In this document: in pieces, positions 50,967-60,708 of the stretch
Numbering within the stretch: position 1 is the first letter of the stretch
How the letters are laid out: each line of letters begins with the position of its first letter
From: Amycolatopsis azurea DSM 43854
Lineage (GTDB): Bacteria; Actinomycetota; Actinomycetes; Mycobacteriales; Pseudonocardiaceae
Assembly: GCF_001995215.1 (NCBI RefSeq)
Contig: NZ_MUXN01000001.1
Span: forward strand, 55,609-119,608
Direction of reading: 5' to 3'
Length of the DNA: 64,000 bases
Notes under the pieces: model-generated
What the model saw: the letters and a program-made list of their open reading frames with translations, nothing else
Databases searched by the model: none
What the model was told of the DNA's origin: nothing
Made by a program: the position numbers and the translations under genes

Positions 50967-53380
50967 ACCGGAAGAGCGTGCTCAGGAACCCAGTGCTCTG
51001 GATTCTCGCGGCGGTACTGGCGTTTCTCGCATACAACACGATCTTCGACAGTGATCGTGGCTACACCCAGGTGCCGATCTCGGTCGCGAACCAGCAGATC
51101 ACCGCGAACAACGTCAAGGAAGCCTCGCAAGAGGACAAGGAGCAGCAGGTCAAGCTGCTGCTGAACAAGAAGATCGAGGTCGACGGCCAGCAGGTCGACC
51201 AGATCATCGCGCAGTACCCGGCGAACGTCGCGGGCACCATCTACGGCCAGCTCATCGGCCTCAAGAGCGGTGACAACCCGGTCAAGTTCACCACCAAGGT
51301 CACCCAGCAGAACGTCCTCACCCAGATCCTGATCTTCGCCATTCCGCTGGCGCTGGTGCTGGGCCTGCTGATGTGGATGATGAACAACGCCCAGGGCGGC
51401 GGGAACCGCGTCCTCAACTTCGGCAAGTCGAAGGCCAAGCAGCTCAACAAGGACATGCCCAAGACGACCTTCGGGGACGTCGCGGGCGCCGACGAGGCCG
51501 TCGAAGAGCTGTACGAGATCAAGGACTTCCTGCAGAACCCGGCGCGCTACCAGGCACTCGGCGCGAAGATCCCCAAGGGCGTCCTGCTCTACGGGCCGCC
51601 CGGTACCGGTAAGACGCTGCTCGCGCGAGCCGTCGCCGGCGAGGCGGGCGTGCCGTTCTACACGATCTCCGGTTCCGACTTCGTCGAGATGTTCGTCGGT
51701 GTCGGTGCCTCGCGGGTCCGCGACCTGTTCGAGCAGGCCAAGCAGAACGCGCCCTGCATCATCTTCGTCGACGAGATCGACGCGGTCGGCCGCCAGCGCG
51801 GCGCCGGCCTCGGCGGCGGTCACGACGAACGCGAGCAGACGCTGAACCAGCTCCTCGTCGAGATGGACGGCTTCGACGCGCGCGGCGGCATCATCCTGAT
51901 CGCCGCGACCAACCGTCCCGACATCCTCGACCCGGCGCTCCTGCGTCCCGGCCGGTTCGACCGCCAGATCCCGGTGTCCGCACCGGACATGCGCGGCCGC
52001 AAGGCGATCCTCGAGGTGCACGCCAAGGGCAAGCCGATCGCGCAGGGCACCGACCTGAGCAGCCTCGCCAAGCGGACCGTCGGCATGTCCGGCGCCGACC
52101 TGGCGAACGTGCTCAACGAGGCCGCGCTGCTCACCGCCCGCCAGAACGGGCACGTCATCACCGACGCCGCGCTGGAGGAGTCGGTCGACCGCGTCGTCGG
52201 CGGCCCCGCCCGCAAGAGCCGGATCATCTCCGAGAAGGAGAAGAAGATCACGGCCTACCACGAGGGCGGGCACGCGCTCGCCGCGTGGGCGATGCCGGAC
52301 ATCGAACCGGTCTACAAGCTGACGATCCTGCCGCGCGGGCGCACCGGCGGTCACGCCCTGCTCGTCCCGGAGGACGACAAGGAGTTGATGACCCGTTCGG
52401 AGATGATCGGGCGCCTGGTCTTCGCGATGGGCGGCCGCACCGCGGAGGAGCTCGTCTTCCACGAGCCCACCACCGGTGCCTCCTCCGACATCGAGCAGGC
52501 GACCAAGATCGCCCGCGCGATGGTCACCGAATACGGCATGAGCGCCCGGCTCGGCGCGGTCAAGTACGGCCAGGAGCAGGGCGACCCGTTCCTCGGCCGC
52601 TCGGCGGGCCGCCAGGCGGACTACTCGCTGGAGGTCGCGCACGAGATCGACGAGGAGGTGCGCAAGCTCATCGAGACCGCGCACACCGAGGCGTGGCACG
52701 TGCTGAGCACCTACCGTGACGTGCTGGACGAGCTGGTCATCGAGCTCCTCGAAAAGGAGACGCTGACCCGCAAGGACCTCGAGCGGATCTTCGCGACCGT
52801 CGAGAAGCGCCCGCACATCACCATCTTCAACGAGTTCGGCGACCGCAAGCCGTCCGACAAGCCGCCGATCAAGACCCCCGGCGAGCTGGCGATGGAACGC
52901 GGCGAGCCGTGGCCGCCGCCGGAGGAGAAGAAGGAGCAGCGGGTGCTCCAGCCGGCGCCGACCCCGGTCGGCACCGCGCAGGGTGGCGGCGACCTTCCCG
53001 GTGGCCCGCCGTACGCGGCCCCGGTCCCGCCGCCGGACCCGAACGCGAACCCGTACGCTCCGCCGCAGCCGGGCGCCTACCCCAACGGGGGCCGCCCGAA
53101 CGGTGGGCCGAACGGCACCGGCCACTGGCCCCAGGCATATGGTGGGCAGCAGCCGGGCGGACCGGCAGGTGGTTACCAGGGTGGGCCCGTCGGCGGCCCG
53201 CCGAACTACGGGGCTCCTCCCGGATGGACCCCGGCGACTCAGCCGGGCGGCCAGCCGAACCAGCCCTGGCGTCCCGCCGAAGACCGCCCGCGTGACAGCT
53301 GGTCCCCTGACCAGCCCGGCGGTCAGCAGGACGAAGGACAGCAACGGCGTGACGACGGACAGGACGACACCAAGCGGTAA
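50963..53380 (+). CDS. ftsH: ATP-dependent membrane zinc protease FtsH
   Basis: An 805-residue membrane AAA protease. Two N-terminal membrane helices flank a 100-residue extracytoplasmic part. Walker A GPPGTGKT is at residues 211-218, and the second AAA region shows [16 protein letters not shown] and [11 protein letters not shown]. The zinc site H433-E-G-G-H437 and a later Asp complete the protease. The C-terminal 165 residues are Pro/Gly-rich, a Pseudonocardiaceae or actinobacterial extension. It degrades membrane and regulatory proteins. The end overlaps folE by 32 bp. Confidence 0.96.
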   Translation: MNRKSVLRNPVLWILAAVLAFLAYNTIFDSDRGYTQVPISVANQQITANNVKEASQEDKEQQVKLLLNKKIEVDGQQVDQIIAQYPANVAGTIYGQLIGLKSGDNPVKFTTKVTQQNVLTQILIFAIPLALVLGLLMWMMNNAQGGGNRVLNFGKSKAKQLNKDMPKTTFGDVAGADEAVEELYEIKDFLQNPARYQALGAKIPKGVLLYGPPGTGKTLLARAVAGEAGVPFYTISGSDFVEMFVGVGASRVRDLFEQAKQNAPCIIFVDEIDAVGRQRGAGLGGGHDEREQTLNQLLVEMDGFDARGGIILIAATNRPDILDPALLRPGRFDRQIPVSAPDMRGRKAILEVHAKGKPIAQGTDLSSLAKRTVGMSGADLANVLNEAALLTARQNGHVITDAALEESVDRVVGGPARKSRIISEKEKKITAYHEGGHALAAWAMPDIEPVYKLTILPRGRTGGHALLVPEDDKELMTRSEMIGRLVFAMGGRTAEELVFHEPTTGASSDIEQATKIARAMVTEYGMSARLGAVKYGQEQGDPFLGRSAGRQADYSLEVAHEIDEEVRKLIETAHTEAWHVLSTYRDVLDELVIELLEKETLTRKDLERIFATVEKRPHITIFNEFGDRKPSDKPPIKTPGELAMERGEPWPPPEEKKEQRVLQPAPTPVGTAQGGGDLPGGPPYAAPVPPPDPNANPYAPPQPGAYPNGGRPNGGPNGTGHWPQAYGGQQPGGPAGGYQGGPVGGPPNYGAPPGWTPATQPGGQPNQPWRPAEDRPRDSWSPDQPGGQQDEGQQRRDDGQDDTKR

Positions 53381-53963
53381 CGGCGCCGGCCCGGTCTTCG
53401 ACCAGGATCGGGCCGAGAAAGCCGTACGCGAACTCCTGCTCGCCTGTGGTGAGGACCCGGACCGGGACGGTCTCTTGGAGACCCCGGCCCGGGTCGCTCG
53501 CGCTTACCGGGAAATGTTCGCCGGGCTCTACACCGAACCGGACCACGTCCTGGACCGCACGTTCGACGAGGCGCACGAAGAACTCGTCCTCGTGACGGAC
53601 ATCCCGATGTTTTCGGTATGTGAACACCACTTGGTCCCCTTCCACGGTGTCGCCCACGTCGGCTACATCCCGAACGGTCACGGCAAGGTCACCGGCCTGT
53701 CCAAACTGGCCCGCCTCGTCGACCTCTACGCCAAGCGCCCCCAGGTCCAGGAGCGGCTCACCTCCCAGGTCGCCGACGCGCTCATGCGCAAACTCGCGCC
53801 CCGGGGCGCGATCGTCGTGGTCGAGGCCGAGCACCTCTGCATGGCCATGCGCGGTATCCGCAAACCCGGCGCCCGGACGACGACGTCGGCCGTGCGCGGG
53901 CTGCTGCAGTCTTCGGCGTCCTCGCGGGCGGAGGCGCTGGACCTGATCAAGGGCCGCCGATGA
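53349..53963 (+). CDS. folE: GTP cyclohydrolase I
   Basis: A 204-residue enzyme making dihydroneopterin triphosphate from GTP, the first folate step. Zinc ligands are Cys and His in [14 protein letters not shown] and the second Cys in [16 protein letters not shown]. Signature [21 protein letters not shown] is complete. The GTG start at 53349 lies 32 bp inside the ftsH gene, in a different frame, so the start is inferred from homology and codon layout. First of four folate genes coupled by short overlaps. Confidence 0.94.
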   Translation: MTTDRTTPSGNGAGPVFDQDRAEKAVRELLLACGEDPDRDGLLETPARVARAYREMFAGLYTEPDHVLDRTFDEAHEELVLVTDIPMFSVCEHHLVPFHGVAHVGYIPNGHGKVTGLSKLARLVDLYAKRPQVQERLTSQVADALMRKLAPRGAIVVVEAEHLCMAMRGIRKPGARTTTSAVRGLLQSSASSRAEALDLIKGRR

Positions 53964-54802
53964 CCGCCCTGCCCCGGCCGGGCCGGTGCGCGGTGATGGG
54001 CATCCTCAACGTCACGCCCGATTCCTTTTCGGACGGTGGCCGCTATCTCGACGTCGACCAGGCGCTGGAGCACGCGCACGAGATGTGGGCGCGCGGCGCG
54101 GACCTGATCGACGTCGGCGGGGAGTCGACGCGGCCGGGGGCGTCCCGGGTGGACGCCGACACCGAGAACTCCCGGATCATGCCGGTGATCCGCTCGCTCG
54201 CCGCCGACGGTGTCGCGATGTCGGTGGACACCACGCGCGCCGAGGTCGCCCTCGCGGCCGTCGAGGCGGGCGCGTCCGTGATCAACGATGTCTCCGGTGG
54301 GCTGGCCGACCCGAACATGGCGAAGGTCGCCGCCGAGACCGGGGTCCCGTATGTGCTGATGCACTGGCGCGGGCACAGCAAGGACATGAACGCGCTGGCG
54401 TCCTATGAGGACGTCGTCGCCGACGTGCGCGCCGAACTACTGTCCCGAGTGGATGAAGCGGTCGCCGACGGTGTCGACACCGGCGCGATCGTGCTCGACC
54501 CGGGGCTCGGGTTCGCGAAGAACGCCGAACACGACTGGGCGCTGTTGAACGGCCTGGATTCCTTCCTGTCACTGGGTTTCCCGGTTCTCGTCGGCGCCTC
54601 GCGCAAACGGTTCCTCGGACGCCTCTTGTCCGGAGAGGACGGGAAACCAGCCCCGCCGGACGGTCGTGAGAACGCGACCGCGGCCGTGTCCGCGCTCGCC
54701 GCCGCGGCCGGCGCGTGGGGGGTCCGGGTGCACGAGGTCGGCGCGAGTATCGACGCCGTGACCGTCGCGGCGGCTTGGCGGAAGGGGAGTCCCGGTGTCT
54801 GA
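53960..54802 (+). CDS. folP: Dihydropteroate synthase
   Basis: A 280-residue TIM-barrel enzyme that joins p-aminobenzoate with the pterin pyrophosphate; sulfonamides target this step. Family signatures are [48 protein letters not shown] and [13 protein letters not shown]. The ATG overlaps the folE stop (ATGA) and its end overlaps folB by 8 bp. This is the canonical DHPS, matching the folP1 type of mycobacteria. Confidence 0.96.
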   Translation: MTALPRPGRCAVMGILNVTPDSFSDGGRYLDVDQALEHAHEMWARGADLIDVGGESTRPGASRVDADTENSRIMPVIRSLAADGVAMSVDTTRAEVALAAVEAGASVINDVSGGLADPNMAKVAAETGVPYVLMHWRGHSKDMNALASYEDVVADVRAELLSRVDEAVADGVDTGAIVLDPGLGFAKNAEHDWALLNGLDSFLSLGFPVLVGASRKRFLGRLLSGEDGKPAPPDGRENATAAVSALAAAAGAWGVRVHEVGASIDAVTVAAAWRKGSPGV

Positions 54803-55154
54803 CCGGATCACGTTGACCGGCTTGAGGGTCTTCGGCAGGCACGGGGTCTTCGACCACGAAAAGCGCGACGGGCAGGAGTTCGTCGTCGACATCGTGGCGT
54901 GGCTGGACCTCGGCCCGGCCGCCGCGTCCGACGACCTGACCAAGACGCTGCACTACGGCGAACTCGCCGAACTCGCCGCCGGGATCGTGGCGGGCGAGCC
55001 GTACGACCTCATCGAGAGTGTCGCCGGGAAGATCGCCGACGAGGTGCTGCGCGACGAGCGGCTGACCGCCGTCGAGGTGACGGTGCACAAGCCGTCCGCG
55101 CCGATCCCGCTGAACTTCGACGACGTCGCCGTCACGGTGCGGCGGGAGCGATGA
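54795..55154 (+). CDS. folB: Dihydroneopterin aldolase
   Basis: A 119-residue enzyme that cleaves dihydroneopterin to 6-hydroxymethyl-dihydropterin. Signatures are [20 protein letters not shown] and [22 protein letters not shown] (split). A typical C-terminal [20 protein letters not shown] is present. GTG start lies within the folP end; the stop overlaps folK by 4 bp (ATGA). Tight coupling supports equal expression of the pterin branch. Confidence 0.94.
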   Translation: MSDRITLTGLRVFGRHGVFDHEKRDGQEFVVDIVAWLDLGPAAASDDLTKTLHYGELAELAAGIVAGEPYDLIESVAGKIADEVLRDERLTAVEVTVHKPSAPIPLNFDDVAVTVRRER

Positions 55155-55642
55155 GCCGCGCGCTGCTTTCGCTCGGGTCGAACCTGGGGGACCGGCTCGC
55201 GTTCCTTCAGTCGGCCGTCGACGCCATGCGCCCGGCGGTCGTCGCGGTGTCGTCGGTGTACGAGACGAAGGCGTGGGGTGTTGAGGACCAGCCGGACTTC
55301 CTCAACGCTGTCGTCCTCGTCGACGACCCGGCGCGCGATCACTGGGACTGGCTGCGCACCGGGCAGGCCGCCGAGCAGGCCGCCGGACGCGTGCGCGAGG
55401 TCCGGTGGGGACCGCGCACGCTGGATGTCGACATAGTGACCGTGGCCGGGGTCCGCTCCGACGACCCCCAGTTGCTGCTTCCCCATCCCGGCACGCCGGA
55501 GCGGGCGAGCGTGCTGATCCCCTGGCTGGAGATCGAGCCCGCCGCGGTGCTCCCCGGCCACGGTCGGATCGCCGACCTCGTCGCCGCCCGCCCCGCTTCG
55601 GACCGCGACTCCGTCCGGCTGACGTCTTTCCCCCTCGCCTGA
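55151..55642 (+). CDS. folK: 6-hydroxymethyl-7,8-dihydropterin pyrophosphokinase
   Basis: A 163-residue HPPK giving the pyrophosphorylated pterin substrate of folP. Signatures are [29 protein letters not shown] (metal-binding DVD) and [20 protein letters not shown]. The open frame begins at 54899, but the ATG at 55151 overlapping folB is the start. Last folate gene; a long hairpin follows 13 bp after the stop, and the DUF3180 gene that normally follows is placed further along, separated by a MerR gene. Confidence 0.94.
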   Translation: MSRALLSLGSNLGDRLAFLQSAVDAMRPAVVAVSSVYETKAWGVEDQPDFLNAVVLVDDPARDHWDWLRTGQAAEQAAGRVREVRWGPRTLDVDIVTVAGVRSDDPQLLLPHPGTPERASVLIPWLEIEPAAVLPGHGRIADLVAARPASDRDSVRLTSFPLA

Positions 55643-55655
55643 CCCCAGCCCCACG

Positions 55656-55712
55656 TTTCGTCCTCTGAACGCGGTAGTTCGTACCGCCAACTACCGCATC
55701 CAGAGGACGAAA
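55656..55712. terminator. Bidirectional hairpin after folK, TCCTCTGAA family
   Basis: A 24-bp stem with two mismatches (55656-55679 with 55689-55712), loop 9 nt. It lies between convergent folK and MerR genes. A sister copy is at 63814-63881. Both contain CGTCCTCTGAA-like or AGTCCTCTGAA-like arms. Confidence 0.85.
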
Positions 55713-55748
55713 TGCGCGAAGGGCCAGGGCGATACCAAAGGTCCCTTG

Positions 55749-56690
55749 CTACCCCAGTGCGGAGCGGAGGGCGGCGACGACCCACTCGGCCTGCGGCATC
55801 TGCGTGGGGAACGACGGCCAGCCGTTCATCTTCCCGAGCAGCATCCAGTACCGCTCGGCCTTCGGGTCGGTGCTGATCGCCATCCCGTCGGCCAGTCGCT
55901 TCCGCCAGGCCGGGTCGGCCGGGTCCCGCCCGTTCCGCGAAGACTGCGTGAAGATCGTCTCCGCCAGTTCCCGGCCTTCGGGCGAGTCCGGCGGGATACC
56001 GGCTTCAAGCGCTTCGCTCGCCTTCGCGCTCCACGCCATCCACAGCTCTTGCTGCTGCGAGCCGAAGTCCGCCCCGTCCTGCTTCCGCAGCTGCGAGTGC
56101 CACTCGCTCATCCGCCGGATCGACGCGCGGAACTCCTCGTCCTGCACGAGCTCGGCGAACTCGATCCACGCCTCCAGCTGCTCGGGCGTCGGGTCGTCGG
56201 GCAGTTCCGGTTTCGCCGAGATCATCCGCTCGTAGAACTGCGGATCCAGTTCGAGCCCTTCGACCATGTCCGCCCAGAACTCGTCGAGCAAGCGTTTGCG
56301 GTCCTCGTCCGACATCGACGCGAGTTTGTTCATCAGTTCGACCTCCTCCAGTGGTGAGTCCCGTTTGGCCACCGCTCGCAGGACCGCGCGGCGCAGTTCC
56401 AGCCGCCGGATCTGCTCGTCCAGGGCGGCGACGTGCTGGACCGCGAGGTCCCCGATGGTCGCTTCCCTGGTCAGCGCCCGCTCCACGTCCGCGAGTCCCA
56501 GGCCGAGCTCTCGCAGCGTCCGGACCAGCTCCAGGCGCGCCATCGCGGTGGCGTCGTAGAGGCGGTAGCCGGAATCGGTGCGGTCGGTCGGCGGCAGGAG
56601 CCCTTCGTCGGAGTAGAAGCGGATGGTCTTCACCGGCAGGCCGGTTCGTTTGGCCAGCTCCCCGATGGTGAAGACCGCTGCGGTGCCCAT
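55749..56690 (-). CDS. MerR-family transcriptional regulator
   Basis: A 313-residue regulator, probably leaderless. The winged HTH is FTIGELAKRTGLPVKTIRFY, followed by DSGYRLYDATAMARLELVRT. A helical region of about 60 residues (dimerisation coiled coil) follows. The C-terminal domain of about 200 residues is unlike metal-binding MerR proteins and resembles TipAS-like or unknown effector domains. ATG 56690 is chosen because the -10 at 56698-56703 would overlap ATG 56699. Divergent from the DUF3180 gene. Its likely operator is a dyad in the 19-bp spacer. Confidence 0.85.
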   Translation of the reverse strand: MGTAAVFTIGELAKRTGLPVKTIRFYSDEGLLPPTDRTDSGYRLYDATAMARLELVRTLRELGLGLADVERALTREATIGDLAVQHVAALDEQIRRLELRRAVLRAVAKRDSPLEEVELMNKLASMSDEDRKRLLDEFWADMVEGLELDPQFYERMISAKPELPDDPTPEQLEAWIEFAELVQDEEFRASIRRMSEWHSQLRKQDGADFGSQQQELWMAWSAKASEALEAGIPPDSPEGRELAETIFTQSSRNGRDPADPAWRKRLADGMAISTDPKAERYWMLLGKMNGWPSFPTQMPQAEWVVAALRSALG

Positions 56691-56697
56691 GTGTTTC

Positions 56698-56728
56698 ATC
56701 GTCGACTCTCCAGTTGGTGGAGAGTCAA
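56698..56728 (-). promoter_or_regulatory. MerR-type promoter with 19-bp spacer and dyad
   Basis: On the minus strand, TTGACT (56728-56723), a 19-bp spacer and GACGAT (56703-56698). The inverted repeat GACTCTCC/GGAGAGTC (56704-56711 and 56719-56726) lies within the spacer. An overlong spacer with a central dyad is typical of MerR-activated promoters. TSS would fall near 56691, at the ATG. Confidence 0.65.
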
Positions 56729-56750
56729 GCCTGCCAGGTAGCGTTGGACC

Positions 56751-57212
56751 ATGCACTTCACCCGGCCCCGTGAGCTGGCGGTGGCCGGCCTCCTGGGATT
56801 GGTCCTGGCCTATCTCGTCTTCCAGGTCGCGTACGGATCCATCCCCGCGCTCCCGCTCTTCGCCGGGATCACGTTGCTCGTCCTCGCGCTCTGCGAGGTC
56901 GTGCTCGCCTTCATCATCCGTTCGCGGATCAAGGAGGGGCGGGTGCTGTCCGCGATCTCCGTCGCCCGATCGGTGGCCCTCGCGAAGGCCTCTTCTCTCG
57001 CCGGATCCGCCATGACGGGGGTCTGGCTGGCGGCTTTCGCGTATCTTTTTCCGCGACGTGACGAACTCCTCGCGGCGGCCGGTGATCTCCGTTCGGCGAC
57101 GGTGGGGATCGTCAGCTCGGTGGCGCTGGTAGCTGCGGCTTTGTGGCTCGAACACTGCTGCCGGACCCCTGAGGGCAGTGATCGGGACCGCGATCCCGAG
57201 CCGACCGGTTAA
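56751..57212 (+). CDS. DUF3180 membrane protein (Rv3605c type)
   Basis: A 153-residue membrane protein with four hydrophobic segments (near 10-30, 35-55, 75-95 and 112-132). The last is followed by a short acidic tail (GSDRDRDPEPTG). In mycobacteria this gene follows folK directly. Here a MerR gene intervenes. Function is unknown; it is not part of folate synthesis by any known evidence. Start ATG 56751 has GGTAGCG upstream, a weak site. Confidence 0.82.
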   Translation: MHFTRPRELAVAGLLGLVLAYLVFQVAYGSIPALPLFAGITLLVLALCEVVLAFIIRSRIKEGRVLSAISVARSVALAKASSLAGSAMTGVWLAAFAYLFPRRDELLAAAGDLRSATVGIVSSVALVAAALWLEHCCRTPEGSDRDRDPEPTG

Positions 57213-57272
57213 CGCTCGAGAGCCACCGCTCGAAGTACCGACTAGGTCTCGTTCGGATTACTAGAAGGTACG

Positions 57273-59360
57273 GTGTTGGGCATGACCGGGGTGGGTGACG
57301 ACTCGCGCGGCCGCCTTGCGGGTAGGCCGTGGCTTGTCGTCGGCTTGGTTCTCGCCGTCGGCGCGACTCTCGCATTGGTGCTTTCCGACGACCTCCGCTA
57401 CTTGCGGCTGGGGATCGTCGCGGCGCTGTGGGCCGCCTTGATCGGTGCGTTCCTGGCAGTCCGCTACCGGAAGCACGTTTCCCACAGCGAGGACGCCGTC
57501 GCCGAGGCGCAGGCCGTCTACGAGCTGGAACTGGAACGCGAGATCGCCGCCCGCCGCGAGTTCGAGCTGGAGATGGAAGCGGAGAACCGGCAGGCCGCCG
57601 AGACCCGCTCCCATGACGAGCTCGAAGCGCTCAGAGCCGAGGTGAGCGCCTTGCGTGAAAGCCTCCAGTCGCTCTTCGGCGGCGAAGTCCTTCTCGAACG
57701 CGTCGCGCTCACCGCGCAGGCAACCCGGATGCGGTCCCTCGACAACAAGCAGCTCATGAGCGCGGGGGCCGAGAACGGCAACGGCAAACCCCAGCTGATG
57801 GCGGCCAAGAGCACCACGATCGACGTCGACGAGCGTGAACGCGAACGCGAGCGCCCGACCGAGATGATCGACCGCGTCCTCGAACCCGCGGCCGCCCGCG
57901 CCGGGACCCCGCCCGCCGCCCGCCGCAAACCGGCGAACGGCCAGGTCAACGGCGTCAACGGCGTTAATGGTGTCAACGGCACCGGCGGCTACGGCCAGAG
58001 CAATCAGGTCCAGCGGCCGAAACCGGCCGACGAATCGACTCGCCGCAGTATGCGCAAGGCGGACGCCCGCGCTTCCAAGGCGGCTGAAGCCCTCGCCGCC
58101 GAGGCCGCCCGTCGCGAGCGGCTCGAAATGTCCACCCCCGGTATGTCGCCCGCCGAGATCTCCCGGCCGATGCCGAGGGTCGATGACCGGCGCAAGACCC
58201 CGCCGCCGGTGACCCCCGCCGAGGTGTCCCGCCCGTCCATGCCGGGTGTCTCGCGCGCCGAGGTCTCGCAGCCGTCGATGCCCACCGTCGCCCGGCAGCC
58301 CCAACGCCCTGAAACACAGCGCCCCGAACCGCGTCCGGAGCCCCAGCGCGCCGAACCGGCCCGCCGCCCGCAGCAGGCTTCGCTGCAGCAGCGGCTCGAC
58401 GCGGGCACCGTGCAGCGTCCGCCCGCCACGCGGCCGGAGGAACCGACCCGCACGCAGACGCCGCCGGTGAAGCCCGCCGCGCAGGCGAAGCCGGTCAAGA
58501 AGGTCGAGCCGGACCGTCCCCGCCCGAACCGTGAGCTCGGCCTGACCCGGCCGGGTATGAAGCCGGTGGAGCGTTCCCGTCCGGCCGGTGGCACGCCGGC
58601 GCCCGCGAACAAGCCCGCCGCGCAGGAGCCGATGGAGGCCACCGGCGAGTGGAAGCCGTCGTGGACGCAGGAGCGCCCGGTCTCCGACCTGAGCGCCGCG
58701 TTCCCCCGGAAGGACGACTTCCAGGACCGGCTGCGGCCCACGCCGCCGCCCCAGCCCAAGCCTCAGCCCCAGCAGTCGGCTTCCCTGCCGAGGCCGGACC
58801 CGCGCCCCGAACCGAGGCCGGAACCGCGTCGCGACCCGGAGCCGCCGACCCCGCTGTCGATACCGGTCGTGTCGGAGCCCGTTCGCCGGGCCGAGCCCGT
58901 GCGGCGCCCGGAGCCCGAGCCGGTGCGCCGTCCGGCCGCAGAGGCGCCGTCGCGGCACAGTTCGCCCGTCGAGGAGCCGCCCGCGGTCAACCCGACGCTG
59001 CCCGAAGAGATCCGCATGACGCAGAACGGCGGCGGACGCCGTCGCCGGGCGTCGGAGGACTCCTCGGTCTCGCTCACTCCGGCCCCGAGCGTCCCCGAGC
59101 CCACCGGAGGCGGCCGTCGCCGCCGTCCGGACGGCGAACCCCCGGCTTGGCAGAACGGCGCCGAGCCGGGCGGCCGCCACGGCGGCAGGCGGGCGAAGCC
59201 GGAGGAAGACGAGGCGCCGTCCCGCAACGGGTCTTCGCACAGCCATTCCGAGACTCCCGCGGCGGGCTCGCACGCGTCCGGCCGGTCGGTGATGGACCTG
59301 CTCGCCGCCAACGGCGCGAACGAGTCCACCCCGCGGCGCAGGCGGCGTGCCGAAGACTGA
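57273..59360 (+). CDS. DUF6779-like membrane protein with long Pro/Arg-rich tail
   Basis: A 695-residue protein, counterpart of Rv3604c. Two N-terminal membrane helices (residues 20-40 and 45-65) precede a coiled-coil segment (ELELEREIAARREFELEMEA, then EALRAEVSALRESLQSLF). About 500 residues of low-complexity Pro/Arg/Glu sequence follow, with repeated PRPDPRPEPR-like and VSRPSMPGVSRAEVSQPSM units. GTG 57273 is used, with AGAAGG at 57263-57268; ATG 57282 is possible. It is likely cytoplasmic and scaffold-like, but the function is unknown. Confidence 0.7.
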   Translation: MLGMTGVGDDSRGRLAGRPWLVVGLVLAVGATLALVLSDDLRYLRLGIVAALWAALIGAFLAVRYRKHVSHSEDAVAEAQAVYELELEREIAARREFELEMEAENRQAAETRSHDELEALRAEVSALRESLQSLFGGEVLLERVALTAQATRMRSLDNKQLMSAGAENGNGKPQLMAAKSTTIDVDERERERERPTEMIDRVLEPAAARAGTPPAARRKPANGQVNGVNGVNGVNGTGGYGQSNQVQRPKPADESTRRSMRKADARASKAAEALAAEAARRERLEMSTPGMSPAEISRPMPRVDDRRKTPPPVTPAEVSRPSMPGVSRAEVSQPSMPTVARQPQRPETQRPEPRPEPQRAEPARRPQQASLQQRLDAGTVQRPPATRPEEPTRTQTPPVKPAAQAKPVKKVEPDRPRPNRELGLTRPGMKPVERSRPAGGTPAPANKPAAQEPMEATGEWKPSWTQERPVSDLSAAFPRKDDFQDRLRPTPPPQPKPQPQQSASLPRPDPRPEPRPEPRRDPEPPTPLSIPVVSEPVRRAEPVRRPEPEPVRRPAAEAPSRHSSPVEEPPAVNPTLPEEIRMTQNGGGRRRRASEDSSVSLTPAPSVPEPTGGGRRRRPDGEPPAWQNGAEPGGRHGGRRAKPEEDEAPSRNGSSHSHSETPAAGSHASGRSVMDLLAANGANESTPRRRRRAED

Positions 59361-59388
59361 GCCCGTACCGACGGTAGGGTGACCCGCT

Positions 59389-60558
59389 GTGAGCGAGCCT
59401 TCCTCCCCGGCGCCCGGTCCCGACCGGGCCCGCCGGTCCCGGTCGATCACCGTGCTGCTGCCGGTGCTCGGGCTGATCGCCGTCGCGCTCTGCGGGCTGT
59501 TCGTCTTCGGCACGGTGACCGAGAAGGTCGGCCTGCCCGCGGTGACGATCGGCGTGCTCGCGGCGCTCGTCCCGGTCGCCGTGGTGGTCACCGCGTTCCT
59601 GTGGGTCGACCGCTGGGAACCGGAACCGCCGAAGCTCCTGCTGCTGTCGTTCGTCTGGGGCGCGTGCGTCGCGACGATCATCGCGCTACTGCTCAACAGC
59701 GGCGCCGAAGCCGTCGGTGACCTGCTGCTCGGCAGCGGCGGAGGCGGCAAGATCAGCGGCCTGGTCTCCGCGCCGCTGGTCGAGGAGGCCGCGAAGGCCG
59801 CTTTCATCCTGCTGCTCTGGTGGCGCCGCCCGGCCGAGTTCGACGGCGTCGTGGACGGCATCGTCTACGCCGGGTTCACCGCCGCGGGCTTCGCGTTCAC
59901 CGAGAACATCTATTACTTCGGCCGCGCCTTCGCCGAGCACGGATTCGGCGACGGCACGAGCGCGGGTGTGCTCGCGGCCTTCTTCCTCCGCGGCGTGCTT
60001 TCGCCGTTCACGCATCCGCTGTTCGCCGTGATGACCGGGATCGGGCTCGGGGTCGCCGCGAGCACCAAGGTCCGCTCGCTGCGGATCCTGGCGCCGATCG
60101 GCGGCTACATCGTCGCCGTGCTGCTGCACGCCCTGTGGAACGGCGCCGCGCTGCTCGGCGGCGCCAAGACCTTCCTGAACGTCTATTTCCTGATCATGGT
60201 GCCGCTGTTCATCGGGGTCTTCTCGGTGGTGGTCATGCAGCGCCGCCGGGAGCAGCGGATCGTCGCGGCGGCGCTGCCGATGATGGTCGACGCGCGCTGG
60301 ATCGCCCCCTCCGAGGTCGCGTTGCTGGCCAGCCTGTCCGGACGGCGGTCGTGGCGGAAACAGGCGCGGAAGCAGTCGGGCCGGGAAGCGGCGAAGGCCG
60401 TCGGCCGGTACCAGGCCAGCGTGACCGAGCTCGCGTTCCTGCGGCGCGGCCGGAAGCTCACCGACGAGGCGAAACAGCGGCAGCGTGAGCTGCTCCAGGT
60501 GCTGAAGACGTCGCGGGCCGAGGCCGTCCGGCTGGCCGACGGCGCACCGCGCGGGTGA
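59389..60558 (+). CDS. prsW: PrsW-family intramembrane metalloprotease
   Basis: A 389-residue polytopic protease. Family motifs are EExxK in PLVEEAAKAAFILL, FxxxEN in AGFAFTENIYYFG, and two His sites, one in LSPFTHPLFAVMTG and one in VLLHALWNG. About 8-9 membrane segments are visible. The C-terminal 100 residues are basic and cytoplasmic. PrsW in Bacillus cleaves the anti-sigma factor RsiW; the partner here is unknown. GTG start, 28 bp after the previous gene. Confidence 0.88.
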   Translation: MSEPSSPAPGPDRARRSRSITVLLPVLGLIAVALCGLFVFGTVTEKVGLPAVTIGVLAALVPVAVVVTAFLWVDRWEPEPPKLLLLSFVWGACVATIIALLLNSGAEAVGDLLLGSGGGGKISGLVSAPLVEEAAKAAFILLLWWRRPAEFDGVVDGIVYAGFTAAGFAFTENIYYFGRAFAEHGFGDGTSAGVLAAFFLRGVLSPFTHPLFAVMTGIGLGVAASTKVRSLRILAPIGGYIVAVLLHALWNGAALLGGAKTFLNVYFLIMVPLFIGVFSVVVMQRRREQRIVAAALPMMVDARWIAPSEVALLASLSGRRSWRKQARKQSGREAAKAVGRYQASVTELAFLRRGRKLTDEAKQRQRELLQVLKTSRAEAVRLADGAPRG

Positions 60559-60681
60559 CCACTGTCAGGTGAAGCTGGTCACGAGGGCCGTTTCAGACGC
60601 GTGCCGGAGGGTTACCCTCGCGCCGTCGTCTGGTACCCGCGATTGCCGAGCGGGACTGGAACGAGTTGAGGAGTTTCGACC

Positions 60682-60708
60682 ATGAGCGTCCACTGGCGCA
60701 CGCCATGA
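60682..60708 (+). CDS. Candidate 8-codon leader peptide
   Basis: ATG AGC GTC CAC TGG CGC ACG CCA TGA: MSVHWRTP. The TGA overlaps the next ATG by 4 bp (ATGA). GAGGAG at 60669-60674 is 7 bp before the ATG, and it is the only good ribosome site in this leader. This suggests a translational-coupling leader for the downstream gene. It could also be chance. Confidence 0.4.
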   Translation: MSVHWRTP

